From NCBI GenBank assembly GCA_024401295.1, contig JAKSLG010000007.1:38243-102242 (forward strand): 64,000 nucleotides of DNA, given 5' to 3'. This stretch comes from Bacteroidales bacterium. Lineage in GTDB: Bacteria; Bacteroidota; Bacteroidia; Bacteroidales; Marinilabiliaceae. Positions 16,982 through 25,884 of this stretch are shown in pieces. The notes under the pieces were generated by a model. The model searched no databases. It was not told where the DNA came from and was given only the letters and a program-made list of their open reading frames with translations. The position numbers and the translations under genes are program-made. Within the stretch, counting starts at the first letter, position 1; each line of letters starts with the position of its first letter.

Positions 16982-18439
16982 TTACTTTCTATTCTTCCAG
17001 AGGTCTGTCATCTGCTCAAGAGTCTTGCCCTTTGTTTCTGGAACAAGACGCCATACGAAGATTGCTGCGAGAATACAGATGACACCATAGAGTCCGTATG
17101 CAAACCAATAGCCAAGGCTATTTGCCATAGGCACGAATGATGTTGACACGATCCAGTTGAAAATCCACTGGAATGCAACAGCAATTGCAACGGCTGCACC
17201 ACGAATTGTATTCGGGAACACTTCAGCGATGAGCACCCAGCAGATTGGGCCCCACGAGAACATGAAGCTTGCAGAATAGAGCATGAGCGAGATCATGCAG
17301 AGAAGCTGCATTTCATCGTTGCCGAATGTGCATGCAACACCAAATGCGCCCAAAGCCATGCCGAGAGAGCCGACAATAAGAAGAGGCTTGCGGCCGAGCT
17401 TTTCAACAGTAAAGATTGCAACGCATGTAAATCCGAGGTTCACGATACCATTGAAAACGGTAAGGACCATTGGATTATCGAAGCCCATTGCCTCGTAAAT
17501 ACGTGGAGCGAAATACAACACGGCATTGATACCTACAGCCTGCTGGAACACACTGAGCATGATACCAACAAAAATGCAGAGGAAACCATACGTCATGAGT
17601 TTTTCAGTCTTCACTGTTATAGTGTTCTTGATTTCCGAAAGAATTGTCATTGCCTCAGCCTTGCCATTGATGCGAGACAAGACATAGAGTGCAGAGTCAT
17701 CCTTGCCAATCATAGCGAGATAGCGAGGTGTTTCCGGCACGAAGCAGATAAGGATAGCGAAGAGACCAGCAGGAACCATTTCAGAGCCGAACATATAACG
17801 CCAGCCATTCTCGATGCTCCATGCTGCATCTGCACCATTCACGATCTGATTGAGGCCATTGCCGACGCTCTCGATGATTGGAGCAACATGGTCGCCAAGA
17901 ATAAAGAAGTTCACGAAGTAAACAACCAACTGACCGAAGATGATGGCAAACTGGTTCCAAGACACGAGCATTCCTCGGATGTTGCTTGGCGCAATCTCAC
18001 CAATATACATCGGGCAGACAGCCGAAGCAAGACCTACACCGACACCACCGATGACGCGATATATGTTAAACACAATGAGCAATGTCAAACTTGGCTCACC
18101 CTTTGCGAGGACCATTGACTCTGGGCACATAGAACCCCATGCAGAGATGAAGAACATGACACCTGCGAAAATAAGGCTCTTCTTACGACCCCAGCTCGAT
18201 GCGAGGATACCGGAAATAGCTGAGCCAATGATGCAACCGATGAGGGCACTTGAGCTTGTAAAGCCATGCCAGAAATCGGTATAAGCGAAATCGGAAGCAC
18301 CCATGAAGAAGGCCTGAAGACCTTTCTCTGCACCCGAGATTACAGCCGTATCATATCCGAAGAGCAAACCGCCCAATACAGCCACTAAGACAATACCGAA
18401 CAAGTATGAACGGCTGCCCTGATTACTTTCTGTAGACAT
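16982..18439 (-). CDS. xylE: D-xylose:H+ symporter, major facilitator superfamily
   Basis: A 485-residue sugar porter with twelve hydrophobic segments. Diagnostic motifs are GGLLFGYDTAVISGAE in segment 1, SNIRGMLVSWNQFAIIFGQL in segment 5, GWRYMFGSEMVP, a QQAVGINAVLYFAP-type motif in segment 7 (FQQAVGINAVLYFA) and the closing PETKGKTLEQM. All fit the XylE/GLUT branch; the QQ..G.N motif contacts the sugar. It imports xylose with a proton across the inner membrane. It follows xylB by 98 bases containing a hairpin terminator, so its expression may be lower than that of xylB. The substrate is assigned from sequence type and the xylB neighbour; other hexoses are possible. Confidence 0.85.
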   Translation of the reverse strand: MSTESNQGSRSYLFGIVLVAVLGGLLFGYDTAVISGAEKGLQAFFMGASDFAYTDFWHGFTSSSALIGCIIGSAISGILASSWGRKKSLIFAGVMFFISAWGSMCPESMVLAKGEPSLTLLIVFNIYRVIGGVGVGLASAVCPMYIGEIAPSNIRGMLVSWNQFAIIFGQLVVYFVNFFILGDHVAPIIESVGNGLNQIVNGADAAWSIENGWRYMFGSEMVPAGLFAILICFVPETPRYLAMIGKDDSALYVLSRINGKAEAMTILSEIKNTITVKTEKLMTYGFLCIFVGIMLSVFQQAVGINAVLYFAPRIYEAMGFDNPMVLTVFNGIVNLGFTCVAIFTVEKLGRKPLLIVGSLGMALGAFGVACTFGNDEMQLLCMISLMLYSASFMFSWGPICWVLIAEVFPNTIRGAAVAIAVAFQWIFNWIVSTSFVPMANSLGYWFAYGLYGVICILAAIFVWRLVPETKGKTLEQMTDLWKNRK

Positions 18440-18470
18440 AGATTTTTATTGGTTGATGATTAAAAATTGA

Positions 18471-18500
18471 AAAAAAGCAGAGACGGTAAAAACCGCCTCT
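18471..18500 (-). terminator. Terminator between xylB and xylE
   Basis: On the minus-strand RNA, AGAGGCGGU pairs with ACCGUCUCU (one G-U pair) around a UUUU loop, followed by GC and seven U. It lies after the xylB stop and before the xylE start, so it would end or thin out transcripts from the xylB promoter. Confidence 0.8.
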
Positions 18501-18537
18501 ACTTGATTATCTGAGTTGTCGTCTTGACAATGCAAAA

Positions 18538-20028
18538 TTACTTAGACATTGATTTCTCGAGACGATACTTCCACTTCTCGTATGCGTCTGCATATTCCTG
18601 AGCCTTGCTCTGGTTTGGCTCGATAACGTCGAGCTTTTCGAGAGTAGCGAATGCCTCGTTGTTGTCCTTGTAGATACCAGCACCCATACCAGCACCCTTA
18701 GCAGCACCTACTGAGCCGTCTGTATCGTAAAGTTCGATAACTGCACCTGTCACACCAGCGAGAGTGTCGCGGAAGATTGGGCTGAGGAACATGTTTGCAT
18801 GACCAGCGTGAATCTTGCTTACGTTCATACCCATGCTCTTCATGATATCGATACCATACTTGAACGAGAATACGATACCTTCCTGAGCAGCACGAACGAT
18901 ATGATGCTTAGAATGGGTGTTGAAGTTCAAGCCACGGATTGAGCAGTTGATCTCGCGGTTTTCGAGCATACGCTCTGCACCATTACCGAATGGAAGGACA
19001 GAGAGACCTGCGCTACCGATAGGAGCCTTTGCTGCAAGGTCATTCATCTCGTTATATGAAATGCCTTCTGGAGCAATATTACGCTTGATCCAAGAGTTGA
19101 GGATACCAGTACCATTTACGCAAAGAAGAACACCGCAACGAGTTTCTGTAGCAGTATGGTTCACGTGAGCAAATGTGTTCACACGGCTCTTTGGGTCGTA
19201 GTCAACAGTGCCATTGACACCATACACAACGCCTGAAGTACCTGCTGTCGAAGCAATTTCACCTGGGTTGAATACGTTGAGCGAGAGAGCATTATTTGGC
19301 TGGTCACCACCACGATATGTAACAGGTGTACCTTCCTTAAGACCGAGCTCAGCAGCTGCCTTACTTGTCAACTGGCCCTGCTCAGAGAATGTAGGCTTAA
19401 TTTCTGGGATAAAGTTCTCAGGAATGCCATAGTAGTCGAGGAGGAACTTAGCAACGCTATTTGTAGCGAAATCCCACATCATACCTTCAGAGAGACCGCT
19501 GGCAGTTGTGCAGATTACGTCTGTCATCTTCATAGCGATAAAATCGCCAGGGAGCATAATCTTGTAGATCTTCTCGAAAATCTCAGGCTCATTCTCCTTA
19601 ACCCAAGCGAGCTTAGAAGCTGTAAAGTTACCTGGAGAGTTCAAGAGGTGTGAGAGGCACTTTTCCTGACCGATAGTCTCGAAAGCCTTCTGGCCGTATG
19701 GAACGGCACGAGAGTCGCACCAGATGATTGAAGGACGGAGGACCTGCTTATTCTTGTCAACGCAAACAAGACCATGCATCTGATATGAGATACCAATTGC
19801 CTTAACCTCTGCAGGATTTGCACCACTCTCCTTCATGATTGAGTTTACAGAGAGTTTGAGGTTTTCCCACCACATTTCAGGATCCTGTTCAGCCCAACCT
19901 GGGTTTACAGCGATGATTTTTGCTTCTGTTTTTGGGAAGAATGTTGATGCAACGCACTTGCCTGTTTCTACGTTAACGAGGCTAGCCTTAACGGAACTAC
20001 TTCCGACGTCTACTCCTAATGTATACAT
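18538..20028 (-). CDS. xylB: Xylulokinase
   Basis: A 496-residue FGGY-family sugar kinase. The N-terminus MYTLGVDVGSSSVKASLVNV is the phosphate-binding loop of this actin-like fold; IGISYQMHGLVCVDK and the SIIWCDSRA stretch contain the substrate-side Asp; ATP-side motifs include STAGTSGVVYGV and GAAKGAGMGAG near the end. Xylulokinase phosphorylates D-xylulose to xylulose-5-phosphate for the pentose phosphate pathway in the cytoplasm. Length matches bacterial XylB. A good promoter lies upstream (20127-20157). xylA is not in the window, so the isomerase must be encoded elsewhere. FGGY kinases for other sugars are similar; the neighbouring xylE supports xylulose. Confidence 0.88.
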   Translation of the reverse strand: MYTLGVDVGSSSVKASLVNVETGKCVASTFFPKTEAKIIAVNPGWAEQDPEMWWENLKLSVNSIMKESGANPAEVKAIGISYQMHGLVCVDKNKQVLRPSIIWCDSRAVPYGQKAFETIGQEKCLSHLLNSPGNFTASKLAWVKENEPEIFEKIYKIMLPGDFIAMKMTDVICTTASGLSEGMMWDFATNSVAKFLLDYYGIPENFIPEIKPTFSEQGQLTSKAAAELGLKEGTPVTYRGGDQPNNALSLNVFNPGEIASTAGTSGVVYGVNGTVDYDPKSRVNTFAHVNHTATETRCGVLLCVNGTGILNSWIKRNIAPEGISYNEMNDLAAKAPIGSAGLSVLPFGNGAERMLENREINCSIRGLNFNTHSKHHIVRAAQEGIVFSFKYGIDIMKSMGMNVSKIHAGHANMFLSPIFRDTLAGVTGAVIELYDTDGSVGAAKGAGMGAGIYKDNNEAFATLEKLDVIEPNQSKAQEYADAYEKWKYRLEKSMSK

Positions 20029-20126
20029 TTTCTGTGTTTTTATATTTCTTGTTTGTTATAATCCTTTTATTTTCAGACCGAAAGAAGCCATTGAACTTCT
20101 TCACAATCCCACACTTATGCAATATG

Positions 20127-20157
20127 CAAAGTTACACACTATTATAATATTTTCAAA
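20127..20157 (-). promoter_or_regulatory. Promoter of xylB
   Basis: On the minus strand: TTTG, 19 bases, then TAACTTTG. Both boxes and the spacing match the Bacteroidetes consensus exactly. Transcription would start near 20,120, leaving a leader of about 90 bases before the xylB ATG. Confidence 0.8.
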
Positions 20158-20237
20158 CAGTCTTTTAAATATTTATTATTCTTTTTAACATTGCACGAAA
20201 AACAGCAATGCGCATCAATACAAGTTATATGCATAAC

Positions 20238-20268
20238 AAAAAAAGGAGCCGCTGCGAGCAACGACTCC
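20238..20268 (-). terminator. Terminator of the small secreted-protein gene
   Basis: Ten-base arms GGAGCCGCTG (20245-20254) and CAACGACTCC (20259-20268) pair on the minus strand with two or three G-U pairs around CUCG, followed by seven T. Confidence 0.8.
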
Positions 20269-20326
20269 CTTGAGTTCATCATCAAGCTGATGAGACTATT
20301 TCTTTCCGCCATTAAGCGACCATCGA

Positions 20327-20863
20327 CTATTTTAGAAGTTCTTCAATCTTTGACTTCGCAACGACAAAAGCATTTTTCAAGGTCTCGAGAGTTGCCAAAT
20401 CGAGAGTAATGCCAGAACGATAATTGTTTTCTACAATATTAAAACCTGCAGACCACTTCTTGTTCTTTTCGACATAAAATGCAGAGAACGAAACTCCATC
20501 GAGCGTACGGAAAGAGGCTTCGCTATATACCTTAGGTGCAGCCGTCATGATCGTTGTCTTGACATAATCAATCGACTTTATGCACGCATCAATCTCTTCA
20601 TAATCGATTGTGCCAGAGAATGTTTCACTACCATTAGATTTCTCAATCTTCATGCAGCCGAGCTTCTTGCCAGTGTCGTGGTTTGTCACAATGAGGACCT
20701 GAAAATCCATATCGCTTGGACCGACAAGATTATGGTATTCCTTGATCAAAAGATTGTCGCGGCAAGACATAAATTCCACCGCCTTGCTACCTGACTTTTC
20801 CTGAGCAAACAGCGACGAACTGAAAGCTATGAGGAGCGAGATTACAAATAGTATTTTTGCCAT
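20327..20863 (-). CDS. Secreted protein of unknown function
   Basis: A 178-residue protein with a clear signal peptide (MAKILFVISLLIAFSSSLFA, cut likely before QEKSGS). The mature part has no motif that I recognise. It contains two cysteines (MSCRDN and LGCMKI), an alternating hydrophobic pattern that suggests beta strands (MDFQVLIVTNH, SFSAFYVEKNKKWSAGFNIV) and a C-terminal helix (TLETLKNAFVVAKSKIEELL). It is probably periplasmic or surface-exposed. It stands alone between two terminator/promoter regions and is divergent from pyrB. Confidence 0.65.
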   Translation of the reverse strand: MAKILFVISLLIAFSSSLFAQEKSGSKAVEFMSCRDNLLIKEYHNLVGPSDMDFQVLIVTNHDTGKKLGCMKIEKSNGSETFSGTIDYEEIDACIKSIDYVKTTIMTAAPKVYSEASFRTLDGVSFSAFYVEKNKKWSAGFNIVENNYRSGITLDLATLETLKNAFVVAKSKIEELLK

Positions 20864-20926
20864 TGTTTATCGTTTTTTGCATTTATACGTATGGTGAGGT
20901 TTTTGGTTACAAAAAAATACTTTTCA

Positions 20927-20940
20927 CACACAGCTGTGTG
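20927..20940. promoter_or_regulatory. Perfect 14-base palindrome between divergent genes
   Basis: CACACAGCTGTGTG, centred between the start of the secreted-protein gene (20863, minus) and pyrB (21191, plus). The remaining ~300 bases of this gap are A-rich with no gene. It could be an operator; no regulator is recognised. Confidence 0.35.
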
Positions 20941-21139
20941 CGAACTCACAAAAAAAATACCAAATCATTAAATGAGAGAGATACCAGAAGCATTGCCAAC
21001 AGGCAAAAAAAAGAATGACAATAAGAATGAATTGAATGACAAAACGCCACATCCTGTAGAACAAAAAATCAGGTAAAAAAACTCAATGCACCAAGCAAAA
21101 AAAATGCGTTTAGCTATAAAATGGAAATGAAATCTTGAC

Positions 21140-21147
21140 TAACTTTG
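21140..21147 (+). promoter_or_regulatory. Candidate -7 box before pyrB
   Basis: TAACTTTG, an exact TAnnTTTG match 43 bases before the pyrB start. No TTTG is found at the proper distance; the nearest TTTA is about 27 bases upstream. Confidence 0.45.
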
Positions 21148-21190
21148 CGGAAAGCATAAGCGAGAGTAAAAAAACATAAACATCCGATAT

Positions 21191-22102
21191 ATGATGAAGA
21201 ATAAGAGCTTGGTTTCCATCACCGACTTCAGCAAGGAAGAGATGTTGAGAATCATAGAGTTAGCCGCTGATTTCGAAAAGAATCCTAACCAGCCATTGTT
21301 GCGTGGAAGCGTCATTGCAAGTTTGTTTTTTGAGCCATCGACACGCACGCGCCTCAGTTTCGAGACAGCGATCAATCGCTTGGGTGCAAGAGTAATCGGC
21401 TTCAGCGATGTCAACGCCACTTCGACAACAAAGGGTGAGACACTGAAGGACACAATAATAATGGTGAGCAACTATGCTGATTTGATAGTTATGCGCCATC
21501 CGCTTGAAGGTGCAGCACGTTATGCATCGGAGCAGTCACGAGTACCTGTTGTCAATGCAGGTGATGGTGCGAATCAGCATCCATCGCAGACTTTGCTCGA
21601 TATGTTCTCGATATATAAGACTCAGGGCCGCCTGGATAACTTGAAGATTGCGATGGTAGGTGACCTGAAATATGGCCGAACTGTTCATTCGCTTTTGCAG
21701 GCGATGTCGCATTTCAATCCTACATTCTACTTTGTAGCTCCAGACGAGTTGAAAATGCCTCAGGAATACAAGACATTCCTCGACGAAAAAGGCATCAAAT
21801 ACGAGGAGCATCATGACATGCAGGAAGTTCTTGGCGAGGCCGATATCCTGTATATGACACGCGTTCAGAAAGAGCGCTTCGCAGACCTGATTGAATATGA
21901 GCGCGTCAAGAATACATACATTCTTCGCAATTCGATGCTGGACGGCACGAAGGACAATCTCCGTATCCTGCATCCACTGCCACGCGTGAACGAGATTGCG
22001 TATGACGTTGACCAGAATCCAAAGGCATACTATTTCAAACAGGCTGAAAATGGCGTATATACGCGAATGGCTATCATTGCATCAATTTTGGGCGTAAAAT
22101 AA
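21191..22102 (+). CDS. pyrB: Aspartate carbamoyltransferase, catalytic subunit
   Basis: A 303-residue protein that joins carbamoyl phosphate and L-aspartate to N-carbamoyl-aspartate, the committed step of pyrimidine synthesis. The carbamoyl-phosphate loop [13 protein letters not shown] (Ser-Thr-Arg-Thr-Arg at 50-54), [14 protein letters not shown] (about 125-138) and [11 protein letters not shown] (about 260-270) are the family signatures. Two ATG codons stand in tandem at the start; either could serve. The regulatory subunit gene follows ten bases after the stop, so the enzyme is the allosteric class with six catalytic and six regulatory chains known from enterobacteria. Confidence 0.95.
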   Translation: MMKNKSLVSITDFSKEEMLRIIELAADFEKNPNQPLLRGSVIASLFFEPSTRTRLSFETAINRLGARVIGFSDVNATSTTKGETLKDTIIMVSNYADLIVMRHPLEGAARYASEQSRVPVVNAGDGANQHPSQTLLDMFSIYKTQGRLDNLKIAMVGDLKYGRTVHSLLQAMSHFNPTFYFVAPDELKMPQEYKTFLDEKGIKYEEHHDMQEVLGEADILYMTRVQKERFADLIEYERVKNTYILRNSMLDGTKDNLRILHPLPRVNEIAYDVDQNPKAYYFKQAENGVYTRMAIIASILGVK

Positions 22103-22112
22103 GACGAAAAAG

Positions 22113-22568
22113 ATGGAACAGAAAGAACTGAAAGTGAGCGCCATCAAGAATGGCACCGTGATTGATCATATTCCAGCACAGAACCTCTTTAAGGTAATCT
22201 CGTTGCTTGGACTCGAAAATATTGAAAATCAGATTACGTTCGGCACGAATCTGGAGAGCCACAAGCTTGGCAGAAAGAGCATCATCAAAGTGTCGGACAA
22301 GTTTTTTGCAGACGAAGAGATCAACAAGATCGCACTCGTTGCTCCTCAGGCAAAACTCAACATCATCAAGGACTATGCGGTCGTTGAAAAGAAGAGTGTT
22401 GTTGTGCCTGACGAGATTCACGGCATTGTCAAGTGCTTCAACCCAAAATGCGTAACGAACCATCAGCCTATTCAGACAAGATTTAGTGTCGTAGGTCGTC
22501 TGCCAATTGCGCTCAAATGTCACTTCTGTGAGAAGGTTACGAGCGAAGAACAGATGATAATTATCTGA
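22113..22568 (+). CDS. pyrI: Aspartate carbamoyltransferase, regulatory subunit
   Basis: A 151-residue protein. The N-terminal nucleotide-binding domain (about 1-95) has the family run LLGLENIENQITFGTNL. The C-terminal zinc domain contains four cysteines at 108, 113, 136 and 139 (C-x4-C and C-x2-C), which hold the Zn that makes contact with PyrB. It binds CTP/ATP and sets the activity of the holoenzyme. The downstream flavin reductase gene begins two bases after the stop, so it is part of one transcript. Confidence 0.95.
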   Translation: MEQKELKVSAIKNGTVIDHIPAQNLFKVISLLGLENIENQITFGTNLESHKLGRKSIIKVSDKFFADEEINKIALVAPQAKLNIIKDYAVVEKKSVVVPDEIHGIVKCFNPKCVTNHQPIQTRFSVVGRLPIALKCHFCEKVTSEEQMIII

Positions 22569-22570
22569 TA

Positions 22571-23152
22571 ATGAAGCAAGATTGGCGTCCAGGCAATCAG
22601 CTATACCCATTGCCTGTTGTGATGGTGAGTGTGGGCGATTGTCCCGAAAACTATAACATCATAACAGTCGCATGGGCAGGCACGATATGTTCAAACCCAG
22701 CAATGGTCAGCATATCAGTTCGTCCAGAACGCCATTCACACGCAATCATTGAGCGGACCGGCGAGTTCGTCATAAACCTAACGACCGAAGAGCTGGCGTA
22801 CGCAACGGACTGGTGTGGCGTCAAGTCGGGACGAGACTTCGACAAATTTGCAGAGATGCACTTAACGCCAATCGCATCAAAATGTGTTGCCGCACCCGCA
22901 ATTGCCGAATCACCAATTTCGATAGAATGCAAGGTCAAGCAGAAGATTCCGCTTGGCACACATGACATGTTCATTGCCGAAGTGGTCAACGTGAAAGCCG
23001 ACGACCGCTATTTTGACGAAAAAGGAGCCTTTTGTCTTGAAAAGGCACATCCGATTTGCTATTCGCACGGCAAATATTACAGTATCGGCAAGATGATTGG
23101 CCGATTCGGATATTCAGTACAGAAAAAGAACACCCAGCGCAAGAAACGATGA
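22571..23152 (+). CDS. Flavin reductase-like, FMN-binding split-barrel protein
   Basis: A 193-residue protein of the flavin-reductase-like domain family. It starts MKQDWRPGNQLYPLPVVMVS, followed by NIITVAWAGTICSNPAMVSI and the conserved SPISIECKVKQKIPLGTHDM, with GTHD being the flavin/pyridine-nucleotide-side motif. Members bind FMN and reduce it with NAD(P)H, or serve as electron carriers. It has no signal peptide. It is co-transcribed with pyrBI and its TGA overlaps the ATG of the helicase gene. No functional tie to pyrimidine synthesis is evident. Confidence 0.82.
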   Translation: MKQDWRPGNQLYPLPVVMVSVGDCPENYNIITVAWAGTICSNPAMVSISVRPERHSHAIIERTGEFVINLTTEELAYATDWCGVKSGRDFDKFAEMHLTPIASKCVAAPAIAESPISIECKVKQKIPLGTHDMFIAEVVNVKADDRYFDEKGAFCLEKAHPICYSHGKYYSIGKMIGRFGYSVQKKNTQRKKR

Positions 23153-25173
23153 GTAAGCGTAGCCCAAAAGAGAACATAGATTTGGACAACGCTGAATTTC
23201 AGGATGTCTTCAATCTGATAAAGAACACGAACTCGTCAATCTACATGACAGGTCGTGCGGGCACCGGCAAATCCACCTTTTTGCGATACATTGTCCGCAA
23301 TATCAAGAAGAAGACCGTCGTACTTGCCCCAACAGGCATTGCTGCCGTGAATGCCGGAGGTGTCACAATACATTCATTTTTCAAAGTTCCATTCCATCCT
23401 TTTGCACTCGATGATGTCAACTTCACGACACCAGAGCGCCTGAAGGAACGCCAGAAATTCAACAAGGAAAAAATCAAGCTCATACAAGAGCTGGAACTCA
23501 TCGTGATAGATGAAGTTTCGATGGTCAGAGCCGACCTGCTGGATTTCATCGATTTGATTCTGCGTGTCTATACGGGAAAGAGGAACATCCCTTTTGGCGG
23601 AAAGCAGATGCTCTTGGTCGGAGATGCCTTCCAGCTTGAACCTGTCGCAAAGCGTGAAGACTGGGACATCTTGCGAAGATTCTACACATCGCCATTCTTC
23701 TTTGATGCACAAGTGTTCAAGCGCATCGACCTGGTACAAATAGAGCTTCGCAAAGTCTATCGACAGCATGAAGATGCGTTTCTGTCGCTTCTCGACAGGG
23801 TCCGCACAAGCAATTCGACGATCAACGACATGGGGCTGATAAACAGCCGACACATCCCGAACTTCATGCCACAAGACGGCCAGATGTACATCACACTCAC
23901 ATCGGTCAAAGCAACGGCTGACGAGATAAACGACACCAAACTCGAAGAGTTGCCGGACACGCCCCGAGTATATAAGGGCATGGTGACGGGCGATTTCCCA
24001 GAGACATCATATCCGACGAGCCTCAAGATGACGCTCAAGGCCGGAGCACAGGTCGTTTTCATCAAAAACGACCCGGAACGACGATGGTACAACGGCACGA
24101 TTGCACGTATTGTCGAACTTGAAGAAGAGGGAATATGGGCCGAAGACGAGAAGGGAGACAAATTTTTCGTCGAGCCCGATCTATGGGACAACGTCAGATA
24201 TAAATATGACGAAAAAGAGCACAAAGTGGTCGAGGAGGTGCTTGGCACATTCAAGCAACTGCCACTTCGACTGGCATGGGCAATAACCATACACAAAAGC
24301 CAAGGCCTGACATTCGACCATGTCATCATAGACCTCGGCAGAGGTGCGTTTGCCTGCGGACAGGTCTATGTCGCCTTGAGCCGCTGCCGCACCATAGACG
24401 GCATAATATTGCGTTCGCCAATCACACAACGCGACATCATGACAAACAGTCATGTCGTCAACTTCTCGGCCGAAGCAAACAATCGCGTCCTGATTGAAAA
24501 GCAGTTGTCCGAAGCACGAGCCATACAACTATACTCCAATGCGTCACTATCGTTCAGACGAGGCGACTACAAAAGCGCACTTCAATGTCTGATGGACGCT
24601 TTCATGCTAAAGCCTGAAGACCTTGAGAACAAGGCTGCAAGGCGACTCATCGGCATGCGACTCGGCATAATCGGAAAGCTAAACAACGAAATTGAGCAAC
24701 TCGTCGAGGAAAAGCGCAAGATGCGCAAATCGGTATTTGAATTTGCTCAAGAATATTATCTGCTCTCGGTTGAATGCAAGCACAAATATGGAGACAACCG
24801 TTCGGCTCGAGCGAACCTGAACAAAGCCATACGCCTTGCACCGGAATATGTTGACGCGCTCAAACTGAGAGCCGAAATCGAACTTGAAACCGGAGACTAC
24901 GATCAAGCGCTCGAAGATGCGACGGCCGCAATTGCAGCCAGTGCGAACCCATGCGATGCCCTTAAGCTCAGAGCCAACGTACACTGCAAGATGCGCAATC
25001 TTGGAAATGCATACAACGACCTCATGAAAGCCATGCGCATAAACGATGAAGATGCCGAGACATATCGAATGCTCTCGGAAATATGTCGAAAAATCGGTGA
25101 GGACGAGGATGCGGAAAGATACGAGAACATTGCAGATGCGCTCGACGACAGATTCAATGATGAAGAAGATTGA
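23149..25173 (+). CDS. PIF1-like superfamily 1 DNA helicase with C-terminal TPR region
   Basis: A 674-residue protein from ATG 23149 (overlapping the previous TGA as ATGA; the longer open frame is not needed). The N-terminal helicase core has Walker A GRAGTGKST (35-43, Lys41), VLAPTGIAAVNAGGVTIHSF, Walker B LIVIDEVSM, LLVGDAFQLEPV, and the motif V/VI region LAWAITIHKSQGLTFDHVII and VYVALSRCR. These are the hallmarks of PIF1/RecD-like 5'-3' helicases. From about residue 440 the protein turns into TPR-like helical repeats (NASLSFRRGDYKSALQCLMD; RAEIELETGDYDQALEDATA). Such fusions are common in Bacteroidetes; the TPR part probably binds protein partners. A role in genome maintenance is likely. 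Confidence 0.88.
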   Translation: MSKRSPKENIDLDNAEFQDVFNLIKNTNSSIYMTGRAGTGKSTFLRYIVRNIKKKTVVLAPTGIAAVNAGGVTIHSFFKVPFHPFALDDVNFTTPERLKERQKFNKEKIKLIQELELIVIDEVSMVRADLLDFIDLILRVYTGKRNIPFGGKQMLLVGDAFQLEPVAKREDWDILRRFYTSPFFFDAQVFKRIDLVQIELRKVYRQHEDAFLSLLDRVRTSNSTINDMGLINSRHIPNFMPQDGQMYITLTSVKATADEINDTKLEELPDTPRVYKGMVTGDFPETSYPTSLKMTLKAGAQVVFIKNDPERRWYNGTIARIVELEEEGIWAEDEKGDKFFVEPDLWDNVRYKYDEKEHKVVEEVLGTFKQLPLRLAWAITIHKSQGLTFDHVIIDLGRGAFACGQVYVALSRCRTIDGIILRSPITQRDIMTNSHVVNFSAEANNRVLIEKQLSEARAIQLYSNASLSFRRGDYKSALQCLMDAFMLKPEDLENKAARRLIGMRLGIIGKLNNEIEQLVEEKRKMRKSVFEFAQEYYLLSVECKHKYGDNRSARANLNKAIRLAPEYVDALKLRAEIELETGDYDQALEDATAAIAASANPCDALKLRANVHCKMRNLGNAYNDLMKAMRINDEDAETYRMLSEICRKIGEDEDAERYENIADALDDRFNDEED

Positions 25174-25295
25174 TCTTGCCAAATCATTCTTCCACATCAA
25201 GAAATACAAAGCCGACATCTGCATAATCCAAGTGTCAAATGCATCCGACCAATAAATAATGCAAAACAAGCCCTTAATAATTGGCATTATATTGC

Positions 25296-25303
25296 TATAT
25301 TTG
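25296..25303 (+). promoter_or_regulatory. Candidate -7 box before the Nudix gene
   Basis: TATATTTG, an exact TAnnTTTG match 36 bases before the ATG at 25339. No convincing -33 box. The gap after the helicase gene (about 165 bases) makes a new promoter plausible. Confidence 0.4.
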
Positions 25304-25338
25304 CTCATTAGAGTCATTGACGTCTACAACCATTGAAA

Positions 25339-25884
25339 ATGCTTGACAAGCAGCAATATAAACCAGAGCATGCAGTGAATTTCCTGAAATACTGTCCTCA
25401 TTGCGGAAGTGCAGATTTCGTGGCCAAATCACGCAAGGAATTCGCATGCAGGGACTGTGGCTTCAACTTCTTTCCGAATGCGGCTGCAGCCGTGGCTTGC
25501 GTCATTGAAGACTCTGATGGTAAAATAATGCTCACAAAACGGGCTCGCGATCCATGGAAAGGCTGTTATGATCTTCCAGGCGGCTTTGTTGACCCGGGAG
25601 AGAGCATCGAAGAAGCCATTCATCGCGAGATGAAGGAAGAGACCGGATGCGATGTCCGCATCGAATCTTTCATATGTTCACGTCCGAATCGTTACATCTT
25701 CAGCGGCTATGAAGTCAACACAACAGACATAGCCTTCAGATGTCGCCTTGCAGAACATACCGTTCTGAGACCATCGGACGATGTCTCTTCCATCGAATGG
25801 TTTTCGCCTTCTGACATTCCATTCGAAAAGATACACTTCCCGTCTATTTACGAAATCTTGAAAACTTATATCCAAAACAATTGA
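25339..25884 (+). CDS. Nudix hydrolase with N-terminal zinc ribbon
   Basis: A 181-residue protein from ATG 25339; a TTG two codons upstream is also possible. Cys19, Cys22, Cys37 and Cys40 (CPHCG ... CRDCG) form a zinc ribbon like that of NADH pyrophosphatase. The Nudix box is complete at 82-104: G-x5-E-x7-R-E-M-K-E-E-T-G-C. Nudix enzymes split nucleoside diphosphates linked to another group, using Mg2+. The substrate cannot be told; NAD(H), ADP-ribose and ADP-sugars are usual for the ribbon-bearing type. The stop overlaps the TTG start of the sensor kinase. Confidence 0.88.
   Translation: MLDKQQYKPEHAVNFLKYCPHCGSADFVAKSRKEFACRDCGFNFFPNAAAAVACVIEDSDGKIMLTKRARDPWKGCYDLPGGFVDPGESIEEAIHREMKEETGCDVRIESFICSRPNRYIFSGYEVNTTDIAFRCRLAEHTVLRPSDDVSSIEWFSPSDIPFEKIHFPSIYEILKTYIQNN

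Noticed and set aside
25046-25255. Small plus-strand frame across the end of the helicase gene
   Set aside because: It overlaps the helicase coding end in another frame and has no domain or start signal of its own.
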